Notes under the pieces: generated by a model | Databases searched by the model: none | What the model saw: only the letters and a program-made list of their open reading frames with translations | Told to the model about the DNA's origin: nothing | Program-made: the position numbers and the translations under genes | Shown: one piece after another, positions 40,101 to 48,811 of the stretch | How positions within the stretch are numbered: the stretch's first letter is position 1 | Layout of the letters: the number at the start of each line of letters is the position of its first letter | DNA from: Hydractinia symbiolongicarpus | Lineage: Eukaryota; Cnidaria; Hydrozoa; Anthoathecata; Hydractiniidae | DNA length: 64,000 nt | Direction of reading: 5' to 3' | Assembly: GCF_029227915.1 (NCBI RefSeq) | Contig: NC_079885.1 | Location: forward strand, 9,300,001-9,364,000

Positions 40101-43100
40101 TGATCTACGATTATGAGTTCTTATAGCAACATTCCCTCATTAGTAACAAAAAATCTGGACAAAGTAAATAAAATAATTATCACGGAGAGATCACAGAAAA
40201 CGCAAAAGAGCCAATCAACAACATTTCCAAATTCTATTTTTTGAATTTCTTGTAGTCAAGGAATCTAAGAATCTACTGACATTGCTCATATAAACATTGA
40301 AAAAGAAACTATTAAAATACATACCGGACTTTTCTGGATGCTACCAGATATAAATTGAAGGAGAACCCACATCAGGTGATCTCTTCCTTTGTTCAAATTG
40401 CGCTTGAGCAACTAAAAACATTTGTAGGTATTATTTAATAATAAGCCTTTTAAAATTAAGCGATTGCACCACATGTTTTATTATCTTTAGTATTTACAAG
40501 TGCTTCCTTGTGGTCATTATATTAAAAAGACAACCATTGAGTTATCTTTACCACAACAAGAAGTATTGAAACTATTTTTAAAGTTTAATCTTAAGGCCAA
40601 AAAATCTTTTATAGTCGGAATCTCTGCTTCATAATGGCAGGGGATTTAAGAAGAAAAATTAGGCTGGGGTTGATAGGTGGGTGTGCTACTTCGAATGAGC
40701 CAATGGGGGTAGGTGTTAAATTTATTTTAGCAATGTAGGTACAAGAAAAATGTATAGAAATGTATAGCCCCCTCCCTTAAGTGACTGCTGAATTGAACTG
40801 TATCTTTCTCAACCCGCCAAAAAAGGAAAGTCACATGTTTTAAATTTTAAAGGGTTAATCTCTGCATTAATGGCATGTATGATTCATCCAAGTCATTTGT
40901 AAACAATAATAACACTGAGGTGGTTGACAGGTTGTTAATTAAATCCTACTCAGGTTGCTGACGCAGCATAAGCACATCAACCACTTAAAGAAAAAAAAAT
41001 ATTTTGTTACTACTCACTTTGTCATGCAGAGCAAGCACCATATGTGGGAAGCTAGCAAATTGAAACAAAATAAAGAAGATTAATTGGCTGGATAGATGTT
41101 GCCACAGTAATTGATGTGATTCATCACCATCGTTGATATTTTCGGTTTTTTCCATTGCTACAATAATCAGATCTACCAGCAAGTCTTCTAGTGCCTCACA
41201 ACGCTGCTTTTGCTAGTGGATATAAAAACATTAAACAAGTAATTGTAAGAGAAATATTGGGATGTCATAATGCAGTTTTTGATAAAATATACGCTATCCT
41301 CTAGCTAATTTTATGCTACTTTGGTATCACTGTTTTTTATTGCTTTAAAAACAAAATTCGCAAGAATAAACTTAGTCACTTATTTTAAAAAACTAGTCGT
41401 TAGCCCGTGGAAAATCCACAGGTTCGCCCGTCCTTTTTATACCGCATTGCGTGCTTCTCGCTATTGCGCAGCTAAGCTACCATTTTACGTGACAGACAGA
41501 CGGACGGACAGACGTATACGGGCATTATAATATAGATCTTAAAATTTGTATTTTACAAAACATGGAAATGCCTATTAGGCAAACCCTATGTAAATACTCT
41601 GATAGTAAATTGCTTGCATTATCTATCTTTTTCTGCTGGTCAAAATTAAGTTACCCACCTGTTTTTTCAATCCCAGCATGGAGCAAACAATGTCTCTCGA
41701 ATATGGCTGTGCAATAACATATTGCAACAGGCTTTTTTGTGGTTCAATTAAATCCTAAAAAAAATATCCCATTTGTTATATAATTCCTGGAATGAACTTC
41801 TATTTAAATAAAATATGTAACAATAAAAAGCATAAATGTAAATTATTATTATTATTCTGAATATTTCTACATCATAGCCGCTTCAGAGTTGAAAACCTTG
41901 TTATCAATGTGTGTCCTGTTTTCTGCATTTTTACGTTCAAAAAAAAAATGTTGTTTTACGCTGCTTTAAAGAAGTAAAACATAGAATTACCTTTCGATAT
42001 GGTAGTGGTCCTTTTAGTGGAAACTTCAACGTTGTGGGTTCTAAATTCCATACATTAGATGAGCCTGAGTGACCCACAACTGGTACAAGGCGAGCATGTC
42101 CTGTTATAGAAACCATCTGAGCAAGTGGCTTGAATGAATTAACAAAATTGGTAAAAATCTCTCCCAACGCCTAAATAAGGAATTTTTTAAGTTACAGCTT
42201 AAATTTTAAGTCTCGAAATCCCAACCTGAAATAAAAGCAGACGTACCCAATGTGGATGAAAACTGTCAACAGGATAAAGTTTGTAAATCTACAGAAAGGC
42301 AAAAAAAAAAAAAAAAACAATTATTCCTAAAATATTTAACATGTCAACAATGATTTTTAAATTTTGACATATACCTGAGTTTTCAAATTTATTATGTTTC
42401 ATATATTTTTACTCTTGCTATACACAAGGTATTTTTAATCATCATAAATTTACTTCAAGTAGCAACACAATACTTTGTACGTTTTAAAAAAGATTACCTC
42501 GTTCGCAGCAAAGTAAATCGGCATCAGGCAAGCGTTTCGATCAAGACCGATATTTACAGTCTAAACAGTAAAACATATCAGAAGACATTATACATACTTT
42601 ATGTTTACAAAGAAAAAGGGTTTTTCTCATGTAATCTTTATATTACAATTTTTGCTATCTCAAAAATATCTCCCTCTTCAGGTTATAACTGTCCTCTGAT
42701 GTTGCAATTACGAAGTCTAAGTTGCGTGTTTCTAAGTCAGAGTTTTAAGAAACAGCAAAAACAGCAATTTTTAATTAAAAACAATTAACTGGAAACAAAT
42801 TTCGTTAATCCAAAAAAATACAAACAAAATTCGAAAGATGATTTTTTTTGTGGTTCAAATCCTTATTACCACTTTAAGGCAATTTTTAGTAAAAAGCATA
42901 TTTAATTCACATTACTTGTGTTTGCCGTAAATGATAATTCAGTAAGCACTGCATTGCCGAATTTTATGGCAACATTTAAATGAAAAATATTATTTTACCA
43001 GAGCAAAGAAATAAACTAACCTTTTTCACAATATCCAACAGAGGGTACTGTGATTCCATAATAGTTTCTGGTAGTTTCACTTTGACTTGATTGAGGAGAA

Positions 43101-45948
43101 CTGAATTCACTGCTCGTACACTCTAAAGAAATGTCTCATTAGTAAATCACGTTTGTTGCAAATAAAACTGTCCTTTGCAGAAATTTTTTCTGTAACTTAA
43201 GCAATTACTATTAAAATTTTTTGAGGTATGCAACGCAACTGTGATGCTTTGCAGGAAAAGTAGTACTTTGACAGTCGACATTTTCGAAAAAAAATTCCAT
43301 AAAATGAAAAGCGAAAGAAATTATGACCAGGCTCTATGCCAAAATGATCCGTAGCATAAAAAAAGATATAAATACATTAAGGCTTTGTTTTAAACTAATA
43401 AATAGCACATAGAAAACAATCCTGGACAGAACTGTTACAGACAAGTGTCAAATTGTAATTACAGCTGTCAGGTTTTAAAGTTAGATTTTCTCGTATGCCT
43501 GCACAATGTGAGGTTAACAAGTGCTCTCACGTATGAAAAAGTGGTCATATGCTGATATCAGTGAAAACTAAGATATTTTTAAGGGTTTGGATTTAATCAA
43601 ATTGCTAAGATCCAATTTTATAAAGTGAAATTTGACAAGTTTAAAATGCATGAATCTAAAACAGAATTATACTATGTGATTACTTGTGGTGACAGAATTT
43701 TTTGCCTCAATATATTTGTCCAGGATTGTTGTATCACATTAAACACTTGTAACGGTTGTGTCATCATAAAAACACAAATTTAATGTGACCAAGAAAAACC
43801 TTGGCAGACAGAAAGATTAGTACAACTAATATAATAAACATACACATGAATTAAAAGAATAAAAAAAAAATTAAAATACCTTATAGTCCATACGAGTGAA
43901 AAAATGTAAAATGAATTCAAAACTTTCATTCCACACATGCAGGTTGTCAAATTGCAGATATTCTGAATTTAAAATATTTTCACATGCATCTCTTAAAAGA
44001 AAAACAAAAATTTACAATTTATTAAACAAAAAAAGCTTATAGTAATTTTTTTTGTTTTTACAAGGAAACTATATTTTTAGCTATTTGTTCTGGTAACATC
44101 AAAATTTCATCCAGGCAGACCTTTAATCAACATCACAAAAAGACACTGGTGGAACCAAAACAGCATACCTTGCTGCAACAACTCCACATTCTACCAAATG
44201 TTTTAACAGATCATACAAATATGACAATCTTGTTTTTGTTACTTGTTCGTTAGCATAGTTAACGAAAAAACCAGTAACAGAGTTTTGTTCCTAAATAAAA
44301 AATTTAACATTTACAAAGAGTGATAGTAATAAACAGTCAATTTAAACATGGTAGTCAGTTATTACTTAATAAAACATTTTGAGTTTATTATCAACCTCAA
44401 ATCGTAGTCCTATATCAATTTACCTTGTCATATTTTACTATAGTTTTAAACAATGGTCTGCACATAAAAAAAGAGTTTTGAAAGTTTTAAAAACACTTAT
44501 GTAATAATAAAGGCTTGCCATTAGTAAATTTTATATAAGTACAAAAAGATTTCCAGCATTTAACCCTGCAAGATCAATCTTTTAGTAAACATTTACAGTT
44601 GTTCATAGAAACTAAAATAAAGCATTTTTGATTTTCGCTTAAACTTGTCAGATTAACACCATTTTTGTTTTAAGCTTTAAAAATTGGCTGCTAGCTATGT
44701 TGAAGTGGCTGCTAAACACAGTTTCATTTTTACTAAAAAATGTAGGAGGGATCAACATTATTATTATTACCAATAATATTGCTCCCACCATGCAACTTAA
44801 TATTTCACTGATTCGTGCTAGGAAACTTGACAGTATAGCAAATATATGTCTACCTTGCCTGGTATCAGTTTCCAGTAATGTTTGAAACTTTCTACAAATA
44901 CATCCTTCCTAGTTTTTTCTTCATCAGCATTGTGAAGAATCAAGCTTTAAAGAGAATATAAAATAAATGTACCAATGGACAAATGTTTACAAATTGAAGT
45001 GTCAATTACAGTTGCATGCAATCAATTTTCAGTTCAATAAATAGAAATAAAGAGAAATAATTGCGGCTAGCAATTTTGGATTTTTATTTTTTCAAAAATT
45101 AACTGCCTTTAATCAAATCTGAGCCAATAAAACAATCGTTATAATTCCATGCAAGCTGACAGCTAGAAGAAAGATTTTCATAACATGAATTATTTTTTCT
45201 TAAGAAACAACTTACCCAAAAAACGCAGATTCTACGGATTGAAAAAACTATGAAGTAAAAAAAGAAAGAAAGAAGATTTAGCTACAATGTATTATATAAA
45301 ATATGAAAATATAAAAACTGAAAATCTTCTTCAAAAGATAAATTTAAATATTTTTCTAACGGTATGGATAGTATGGGATAAATGTTGTAGTATAAAATAC
45401 AAGACTACAAGTTCAAAATAATCAAATCAAAGTATGCAAGCTATATGTATGTATTTAAGGAATGTACCCATTTGGTTCTGGCTGCATGTTGCACAATGCA
45501 GACTCAAAAACGTGCAGTGTTAGTTTTATTACTTAACTGCACTGCACTACGTAATCTCACTTAAGCCAAGAAATCAAAAAGTCAAAGCTTCCATCTTGGA
45601 ACTAAATCATTAAAAAAAATCGAGGCACACAATTTTGATTCTGACATGCTAAAAAAATGTTTTAATGGGTCAGTATTAATACAGCAACTGAGTCTGAATG
45701 GCGTATCACAATTTCCTATCCTAATGAGCATGTTACTAACCTGACCAGTTACTCAAATCTACTACCACTAAAATTTTTATTATTAACTTCTTCAGTATCA
45801 ATACAAAATAAACTGTGCATTTCTATAATTAATAAAGTTTGTTATGCTAAAACATGGTTTGTGTAAAACAAACATGGATTTAGAAACAAAAATCTCTCAC
45901 CAATGCATCATTCAGAATAGTTTCTAGCTGAGTTTTGAAATCAGCCAT
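16572..45948 (-). CDS. MED23: Mediator complex subunit 23, complete gene
   Basis: MED23 is a tail-module subunit of Mediator, the nuclear complex that connects DNA-bound activators (ELK1 and others) to RNA polymerase II. I rebuilt 39 exons on the minus strand. Their lengths total 4095 bases with compatible phases throughout, that is 1364 codons plus stop; human MED23 is 1368 residues. Blocks nearly identical to the human protein (from memory) include QLLWQHLSSQLIFF, ALAPALVETYSRLLVYMEIE, AWGILHTLLEMFSYR, CDWRFNEFPNP and GPFLQRFQQERTRC. ATG is at 45948-45946, TAA at 16574-16572. Exons are small (32-233 bases); the longest intron is number 29 (22737-30234), which contains two GPCR genes on the other strand. 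I see no frameshift or internal stop. The least certain exons are 1-3 and 33. Exon coordinates are in the three block entries that follow. Confidence 0.93.
20431..20597. repeat. 48-bp tandem repeat in MED23 intron 33
   Basis: Copies begin GTATATTGA or GTATATTAG at 20431, 20462, 20510 and 20558. The last three are spaced exactly 48 bases apart; the first is about 17 bases shorter. Each contains CAAAACTATT and TTATACTRTT followed by TAGG. It is a diverged minisatellite with no coding content. Confidence 0.7.
21238..21325. repeat. GCGCCC-type dispersed repeat fragment
   Basis: The stretch has TAACGCCCACCCCC followed by GACGCCCC and GGGCGGCGTTTATTCGAA, similar in character to 27011-27145. It lies in MED23 intron 32. 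Repeats with CGCCC/GGGCG blocks around a core are common in marine invertebrate genomes; the family is not identified. Confidence 0.4.
25547..25690 (+). repeat. 24-bp degenerate tandem repeat upstream of GPCR 1
   Basis: About six degenerate copies of a 24-base unit with the core CGTTATTTTGAA run from about 25547 to 25690, ending about 180 bases before the GPCR 1 start. They read through as an eight-residue repeat containing Tyr-Phe-Glu, because the unit length is a multiple of three. I regard it as a minisatellite or an upstream regulatory repeat rather than coding sequence. Confidence 0.6.
25867..26910 (+). CDS. class A (rhodopsin-like) GPCR, orphan, intronless coding region
   Basis: A 347-residue seven-helix receptor for the plasma membrane. 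Helices lie at about 9-33, 43-64, 80-110, 125-145, 167-192, 238-262 and 283-304. Visible class A hallmarks: Asn24 (1.50), the Cys81-Cys158 disulphide pair, Asp105-Arg-Phe in place of DRY, Trp133 (4.50), Trp252-x-Pro254 in helix 6 and Ala297-Pro-x-x-Tyr301 in helix 7. Unusual: position 2.50, normally Asp, is His53; 7.49, normally Asn, is Ala297; helix 5 lacks its Pro. There is no retinal-binding Lys at 7.43, so it is not an opsin. N-glycosylation sites occur at Asn4 and in the second extracellular loop. A TTTTTTTTTAG acceptor-like site ends 15 bases before ATG, so a noncoding 5' exon is likely. It lies inside MED23 intron 29, antisense to it, and is paralogous to the gene at 28163. The ligand is unknown. 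Confidence 0.9.
   Translation: MDQNFTSVMMVIMSLMSIVIVVINVTCIYVILASTLLRHKTTTILIVSLLFFHLLQGLFVIPFYTAKKSSISNETAKKIICDGFRFSYMVTFYGVCVNVLLISVDRFLAVKLLTSYKLIVTDRRVKAVTLAVWLYMFLVCLIPFIDIQRTESNKTTACNYNQPREWTIFMLLCNTMLSYIVISYCYSYIYVKLSVSENKTRSSSSEPMTNQPEQIERLRDSVYSEDGSQRDDSCRKIIKLTFIIVIVYGVTWTPSIIYYLLVSISPFLFSQDYYNSTTESYVTFFVKFVSFFDAIGAPVIYCYFHTDFRHEFLTVWEKCVAWFSARSNEENGFVHEKTHPSKCLPDV
26964..26969 (+). promoter_or_regulatory. polyadenylation signal AATAAA after GPCR 1
   Basis: AATAAA lies 54 bases after the GPCR 1 stop codon, a normal spacing for a short 3' UTR. It supports independent transcription of the nested gene. Confidence 0.55.
27011..27145. repeat. GCGCCC-type dispersed repeat
   Basis: The stretch contains ATACCGTAAAAATTGAATTAA, then CAAGCGCCCC, TTAAGCGCCCCC, ACCGCCCC and finally AAACGCCTGGGTGCTTAAGCG. 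The CGCCCC blocks and the closing GGGTGCTTAAGCG suggest an imperfect inverted structure, as in small non-autonomous elements of marine invertebrates. The family is not identified. Confidence 0.5.
27251..27331. repeat. imperfect inverted repeat (possible small MITE)
   Basis: The left arm, about 27251-27275 (GAGCCCTCACATTAGGTTTA), is nearly the reverse complement of the right arm at about 27304-27331 (CAACTAATGTGAGAGCTTTAA), with a loop of about 30 bases containing a further small inverted copy (GGTTTACTATACC). It lies between the two GPCR genes. Confidence 0.5.
28112..28149 (+). repeat. (CAA)n microsatellite in the GPCR 2 5' leader
   Basis: A nearly perfect CAA run of about 12 units ends 14 bases before the GPCR 2 start codon and would lie in its 5' UTR. 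The minus-strand open frame here, with a poly-leucine run, is only a shadow of the repeat. Confidence 0.85.
28163..29185 (+). CDS. class A (rhodopsin-like) GPCR, orphan, intronless, paralogue of the upstream gene
   Basis: A 340-residue receptor very similar to the one at 25867. Shared blocks include QGLFVMPFY, YMVTFYGACV, LLTSYRVLV and EWTIFM, then YGVTWAPS and the helix 7 end APLIYCYFHEEF. Hallmarks: Asn20 (1.50), Cys77-Cys154, Asp101-Arg-Leu in place of DRY, Pro174 in helix 5, Trp242-x-Pro244, and Ala287-Pro-x-x-Tyr291. It shares the paralogue's unusual His at 2.50 (His49), Ala at 7.49 and Asp at 7.45 (Asp283). The third intracellular loop (about 190-225) is basic. Start: the first Met, just before helix 1, preceded by a CAA repeat. 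Third codon positions look less A+T-rich than in the neighbouring gene. It is nested antisense in MED23 intron 29, probably a tandem duplicate. The ligand is unknown. Confidence 0.9.
   Translation: MSTAVICTLSISCIATVFINSLCVVVIAKSKQLRRRPSAIFILSLIATHLIQGLFVMPFYMLKRSKWEESNLSRIFCNGFRFTYMVTFYGACVHVSIIAIDRLLAVQLLTSYRVLVTTRKAICCTLLAWGYVITLCLFPLIPLEKTASTKTTVCDYNPPKEWTIFMHIVNTLIPYVVVTIIYVIIQQKLRKATTKTQPCTDEEKRMRRMSAVANKGDELKDRMNRKVMQTTFVVIFMYGVTWAPSSCYYLLMNIFPSAFPDAYFTSDIEKVVSFIIKYITFVDAITAPLIYCYFHEEFLSECRRVLGLQKNSTRIACKSWQCTRNTSKQSEMRGQWKETN
29460..29465 (+). promoter_or_regulatory. possible polyadenylation signal after GPCR 2
   Basis: AATAAA lies about 275 bases after the GPCR 2 stop. It is the first clear hexamer I see downstream in this T-rich 3' flank; chance occurrence is possible in such sequence. 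Confidence 0.35.
30235..40411 (-). CDS. MED23: MED23 exons 12-29 (middle part)
   Basis: Exons: 40325-40411, 39811-39867, 38985-39068, 38747-38808, 38070-38143, 37686-37860, 37158-37312, 36680-36854, 36208-36304, 35916-35988, 35705-35774, 33662-33792, 32919-32988, 32258-32311, 31330-31453, 31162-31233, 30765-30875, 30235-30294. Human-like segments: GRDHLMWVLLQFISGSIQK (12), YEIALLCNA (16), LLDSLTVHAKM (17), ALAPALVETYSRLL (18), HHIQPHYRV (19), MIWKYDIVPLDRLIL (27). Exon 23 uses the donor AAAAT|GTAGGA; the nearer AAA|GTAAAA site would break the frame into exon 24. A Gln run (five residues) in exon 18 replaces a short linker of the human protein. Confidence 0.9.
36041..36172 (+). repeat. ACCG/ACCA tetranucleotide repeat in MED23 intron 20
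   Basis: Interspersed ACCA, ACCG and AAAC tetranucleotides, for example ACCGACCGACCGACCGACC near 36073-36091, run for about 130 bases. It is a degenerate microsatellite with no coding meaning. Confidence 0.85.
38163..38288 (+). mobile_element. non-autonomous Helitron-like element, copy 1
   Basis: It begins TC (TCTAGCGAAATAATAGCG) after an A and ends CTAG. A hairpin close to the end (CGGGGATTTATCCACGGG) sits about 10 bases before CTAG. These are the Helitron signatures: 5' TC, 3' CTRR, subterminal hairpin, no terminal inverted repeats, insertion between A and T. The inner CCGTCTGTCTG matches copies 2 and 3. It lies in MED23 intron 15 and is joined directly to copy 2. Confidence 0.65.
38289..38414 (+). 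mobile_element. non-autonomous Helitron-like element, copy 2 (head to tail with copy 1)
   Basis: It begins TCTATATTATAAT directly after the CTAG of copy 1 and ends CTAG followed by T. It has the inner GTATACGTCTGTCTGTCAC and AGGACGGGCGGACCCGTGGA blocks. Its length of 126 bases equals that of copy 1. The tandem arrangement fits a second insertion at the CTAG|T end of the first, or rolling-circle read-through. It has no coding capacity. Confidence 0.72.
40051..40095 (+). repeat. AACT/AAAC tetranucleotide repeat
   Basis: ACTAACTAACTAACGAACAAACAAACGAAC is a short degenerate microsatellite in MED23 intron 12. Confidence 0.75.
41018..45948 (-). CDS. MED23: MED23 exons 1-11 (N-terminal third)
   Basis: Exons in order: 45901-45948, 45216-45247, 44854-44944, 44169-44290, 43880-43991, 43021-43122, 42498-42560, 42247-42288, 41991-42170, 41659-41754, 41018-41212. 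The protein starts MADFKTQLETILNDAL. Exon 2 is taken from the TTCATAG acceptor, because the nearer CCGTAG site breaks the frame. Recognisable human-like segments are LSYLYDLL (exon 4), RNACLMPIYFAANE (7), FPLKGPLPYRK (9), QPYSRDIVC (10) and QLLWQHLSSQLIFF with FASFPHMVL (11). Exons 3 and 4 join directly in phase 0, and the spacing then equals the human one. Confidence 0.85.
41393..41536 (-). mobile_element. non-autonomous Helitron-like element, copy 3 (inverted)
   Basis: Read on the minus strand it starts A|TCTATATTATAATGCC and ends with a hairpin CCTGTGGATTTTCCACGGG, then CTAACGACTAG|T. Both ends are therefore intact and the A..T target context is seen. The GTATACGTCTGTCCGTCCGT and GGACGGGCGAACC blocks match copy 2. 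Length is 144 bases. It sits in MED23 intron 10, in the opposite orientation to copies 1 and 2. Confidence 0.75.
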
Positions 45949-46493
45949 GGTCACTCATTTTAATTAGTTAAATAAATATAGTAGTCTAAAAGCAAGGACA
46001 TACTAAGGTAAAAAAGGAAGGGCACATCTAGTACCTACATCGAAAAACAAAGGGTGTCTGGAAGGTTTATAATTCTTGCTATTTCTGAAATTCTAATAAA
46101 TTCTAGTACCATTATAGCAATAGATATAAATTTTACAACATTGATTACTAATAAGCAGTCTTTAGCACAAGCTTATTGGCTAGTAACAAATGCACAAGAA
46201 GTTAGATAATAAACAAAACACATTATTTCAGGCTCCGTCAGAATTTTCTTGATAATACAATTTTTAATCTGAGCACGGTGGATCGTTTCTATTTAGTAAA
46301 TCTTAATTCATCATACATCATTACACACAAAAAAACACAGAGACTTTGTGCTAAAAAAGACACACTGACAGGAAATCTTTTTTTTTTTCTTCTCACAAAC
46401 AGGTCTGTTATTGTCTATCCCAGTTAAATAAAGTGGCTGATACTTAAATATTCCAATAAAGATGTTTTAGATATGCAACCAAAAGAAATCCTT

Positions 46494-47202
46494 TTAATGC
46501 TTATCAACTGCCAAGTAACAAAATGACAAAATTACACTTTTGAACTTACTGTTGCCATCATAACTACAACAATATAACAGATGGTTGTGCAATGTTGGTA
46601 CCACATAGTGTATTGAGAGACCATGTGTCATTGTTTTTACGCCTTCATTAGATTTTGAAGAGGTAACAACTTATTGAAAAACAGAACAATATTCAAAACT
46701 GACTTTAGTCATTTATGCTTCGCTGTTTCTTGACTCACCCAATAAGTTTTCTAAATCCTTTTTTGTTGGTGCCCTACAGGGAGACATTTGAAAGTTACCC
46801 CAAAATAAGTCACACTTTCCAAACTAACTTGAAAACAAAAATTATCCAAAATGTACATTGTAAAAAAGCACCTCTTCTCGTTAATATATAAAAAAGCTGG
46901 AGTGTATTCAATCCTTTTCAGCATGAGCAAAATAGGTTTATTTTGTATTTATTAGTTCATGCACAGTCTCTCATGTTTCTGTATCAAAATTAAATTGGCA
47001 GATTTTTCATGAAAATTTTCCTGAAAATTAAGGGTAGATATAATGGTAATCGTTCGCAGATTACATAGGTAAGCTTTGAAATATCAACCGTTTAACACAA
47101 AAATTCATCTTTACAAATTCGTGGAACCAGAATAAAAATAATAAAAAGATAAAAATTAAAAAAACTTGCCTGTCATGCTCATCACACGGACTTTGAGCAT
47201 CC
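46494..47202 (-). CDS. 3' coding exons of an unidentified gene (5' part not found)
   Basis: Four minus-strand exons join in one frame: 47170-47202, 46739-46773, 46550-46669 and 46494-46507, ending with TAA at 46496-46494. Together they encode about 66 residues: DAQSPCDEHDR, APTKKDLENLLG, a 40-residue exon containing GLSIHYVVPTLHNHLLYCC, then a short Ile-Asp-Lys-His end. The first intron would be of the GC..AG class (CAG|GCAAGT), the others GT..AG. All three phase transitions agree, which is unlikely by chance. Upstream exons must exist, because 47202 starts inside a codon, but I could not place them before the GDPD1-like gene. No family recognised. The gene ends about 545 bases before the MED23 start codon on the same strand. 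Confidence 0.45.
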
Positions 47203-47860
47203 CTACATTAATATAATATGCTGTTAGTAATACCTGTTGTCTGTTTTGACACGAGATAAAAAAATAAATAAATTCGCATCCCACAATGCTTACAGGGTAT
47301 CTCTGTATTCTTAATATCTGTGGTCTAATATCATACAGGCTGATTTTTTGTTAAAAATGCATACAAATCTTTTTCTAAAATAACAAATGTTCAAATACTC
47401 TGAAATAATTTCCTGGATCAGGCATCCATGTCATGATATGTAACTGCTATCATATCCTAATAACACCAGGTATCAATCTTTAATTCAAAAAACAAAATTA
47501 ATAAATTGGATTGTTACCCTACTTACAAGTATAATTAAATGGTTTTTAACGTTGAAGCCCTTAATTATGTCAATAACTTGTTAACAATTTGAACAGTTGC
47601 CAAAATCGTTTAAAAAGCTGCCATCTATAATACTGCAATAAAAGTTAAAAATCAAACAACATTTTACCCTACTGGAATTCTAAAAAACTATATTTTTCCC
47701 CTTGTATAACTATGGCAAAAAGATTTATACTAGAAATCAACTTATTTGATGATGTATCCAACTGTTGCCAATAGTTATTAAAGATTTATAGCTTAACTGC
47801 TTATTAAGATAACACTTTCATCATTTTCAAAATTATAAATTAAGCTAATAATCAAAATAC

Positions 47861-48811
47861 CTAAACATTTTGTTCCTGGCAGTTTTCACTGTTCAATAGA
47901 GAGTCAGTAATAATGGGAACACCTAGATTTTCCAATAAATATTGTTTCTCTAGTGGATTGTTTACGGTCCATGCAACAACTTCTATTCCGTTTTCTCTCC
48001 ACTTGTTTATATATCTTTTAGACAAATGATCCTTCTGCATGGCAACAACTGACACTCCAAGAAAATCAGGCAGATAGGTGTGAATAAGAACTTCTGCTAG
48101 CTTATCACATATATCAAGAAAAGGAGTAATATACCAACTAAAACGAGGCCGACCAGAAATTTCTCTTGCCATAAAATGATATCGCCATATCAAACCAGTT
48201 TGATATTGCGGACACTGCTTTCTTATTTGATAAATAACACCAGGGAAAAATGATGTGACTAGAACAAAATTGGGCGCATTTGGTACTGTTTGAAGTAATT
48301 CTTTTAAAGCAAAAGCAGTTTTATGTGGATTTCCCTTGACATCCAAATCAATAAGAAGATTGTACTTCATACACAACTCAACAACTTCAGTGAGCGTTGG
48401 TATTTTTTCAAATTCAATATTCGACTTTCCATCCTTTGTCAAGGTATAATTAAATTTGGCTGCAGCATTTACATTTTTCATATCCTCATAAAGCATTTGG
48501 TTTACTTTACCGGTTGCATTGGTAACTCTATCAATGCTGTCGTCATGAAAGATAATGGGCACACCATCTTTAGTAAAATCTAAATCCACTTCGACAGCTG
48601 TAGCACCATTTTTGTATGAATTCTCTATCGCAATTAGTGTATTTTCAGGTCCTTCAAATCCACCGCCTCGATGTCCTATTATAATGGGTTTGTTGTCTCG
48701 AAACACCATGCTCTGGATTAAAGATAAGTCTTGCTTCGGAAGTTTGAAGAACTTGTAGACAATAGCGATAGTTATAATGGGAACAACACCAAAATATGCT
48801 ATGAAACTCAT
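47861..48811 (-). CDS. glycerophosphodiester phosphodiesterase, GDPD1/GDE4-like, intronless
   Basis: A 316-residue protein; human GDPD1 has about 314. The family hydrolyses glycerophosphodiesters, and GDPD1/GDPD3 act as lysophospholipase D on membranes (known for vertebrate members). A hydrophobic N-terminal segment (about 4-20) would anchor it in the membrane. Catalytic GDPD motifs are all present: His47-Arg48-Gly, Glu56 in PENT, Glu74-x-Asp76 and His89 in FHD. The C-terminal TIM-barrel part carries WTVNNP and a final ITDS motif typical of the family. The start Met lies directly before the membrane segment. The coding region has no intron, in contrast to MED23. No damage is seen. The symbol is left open because GDPD1 and GDPD3 cannot be separated here. 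Confidence 0.9.
   Translation of the reverse strand: MSFIAYFGVVPIITIAIVYKFFKLPKQDLSLIQSMVFRDNKPIIIGHRGGGFEGPENTLIAIENSYKNGATAVEVDLDFTKDGVPIIFHDDSIDRVTNATGKVNQMLYEDMKNVNAAAKFNYTLTKDGKSNIEFEKIPTLTEVVELCMKYNLLIDLDVKGNPHKTAFALKELLQTVPNAPNFVLVTSFFPGVIYQIRKQCPQYQTGLIWRYHFMAREISGRPRFSWYITPFLDICDKLAEVLIHTYLPDFLGVSVVAMQKDHLSKRYINKWRENGIEVVAWTVNNPLEKQYLLENLGVPIITDSLLNSENCQEQNV

Noticed and set aside
44424-44457. A 34-base stretch with acceptor and donor, first taken as a MED23 exon (PLFKTIVKYDK)
   Set aside because: It breaks the phase. Leaving it out joins exons 3 and 4 in frame and gives exactly the human spacing, so it is a chance look-alike.
48323-48758. Plus-strand open frames of 67-86 codons inside the GDPD1-like gene
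   Set aside because: They are shadows of the minus-strand coding region, which has all catalytic motifs.
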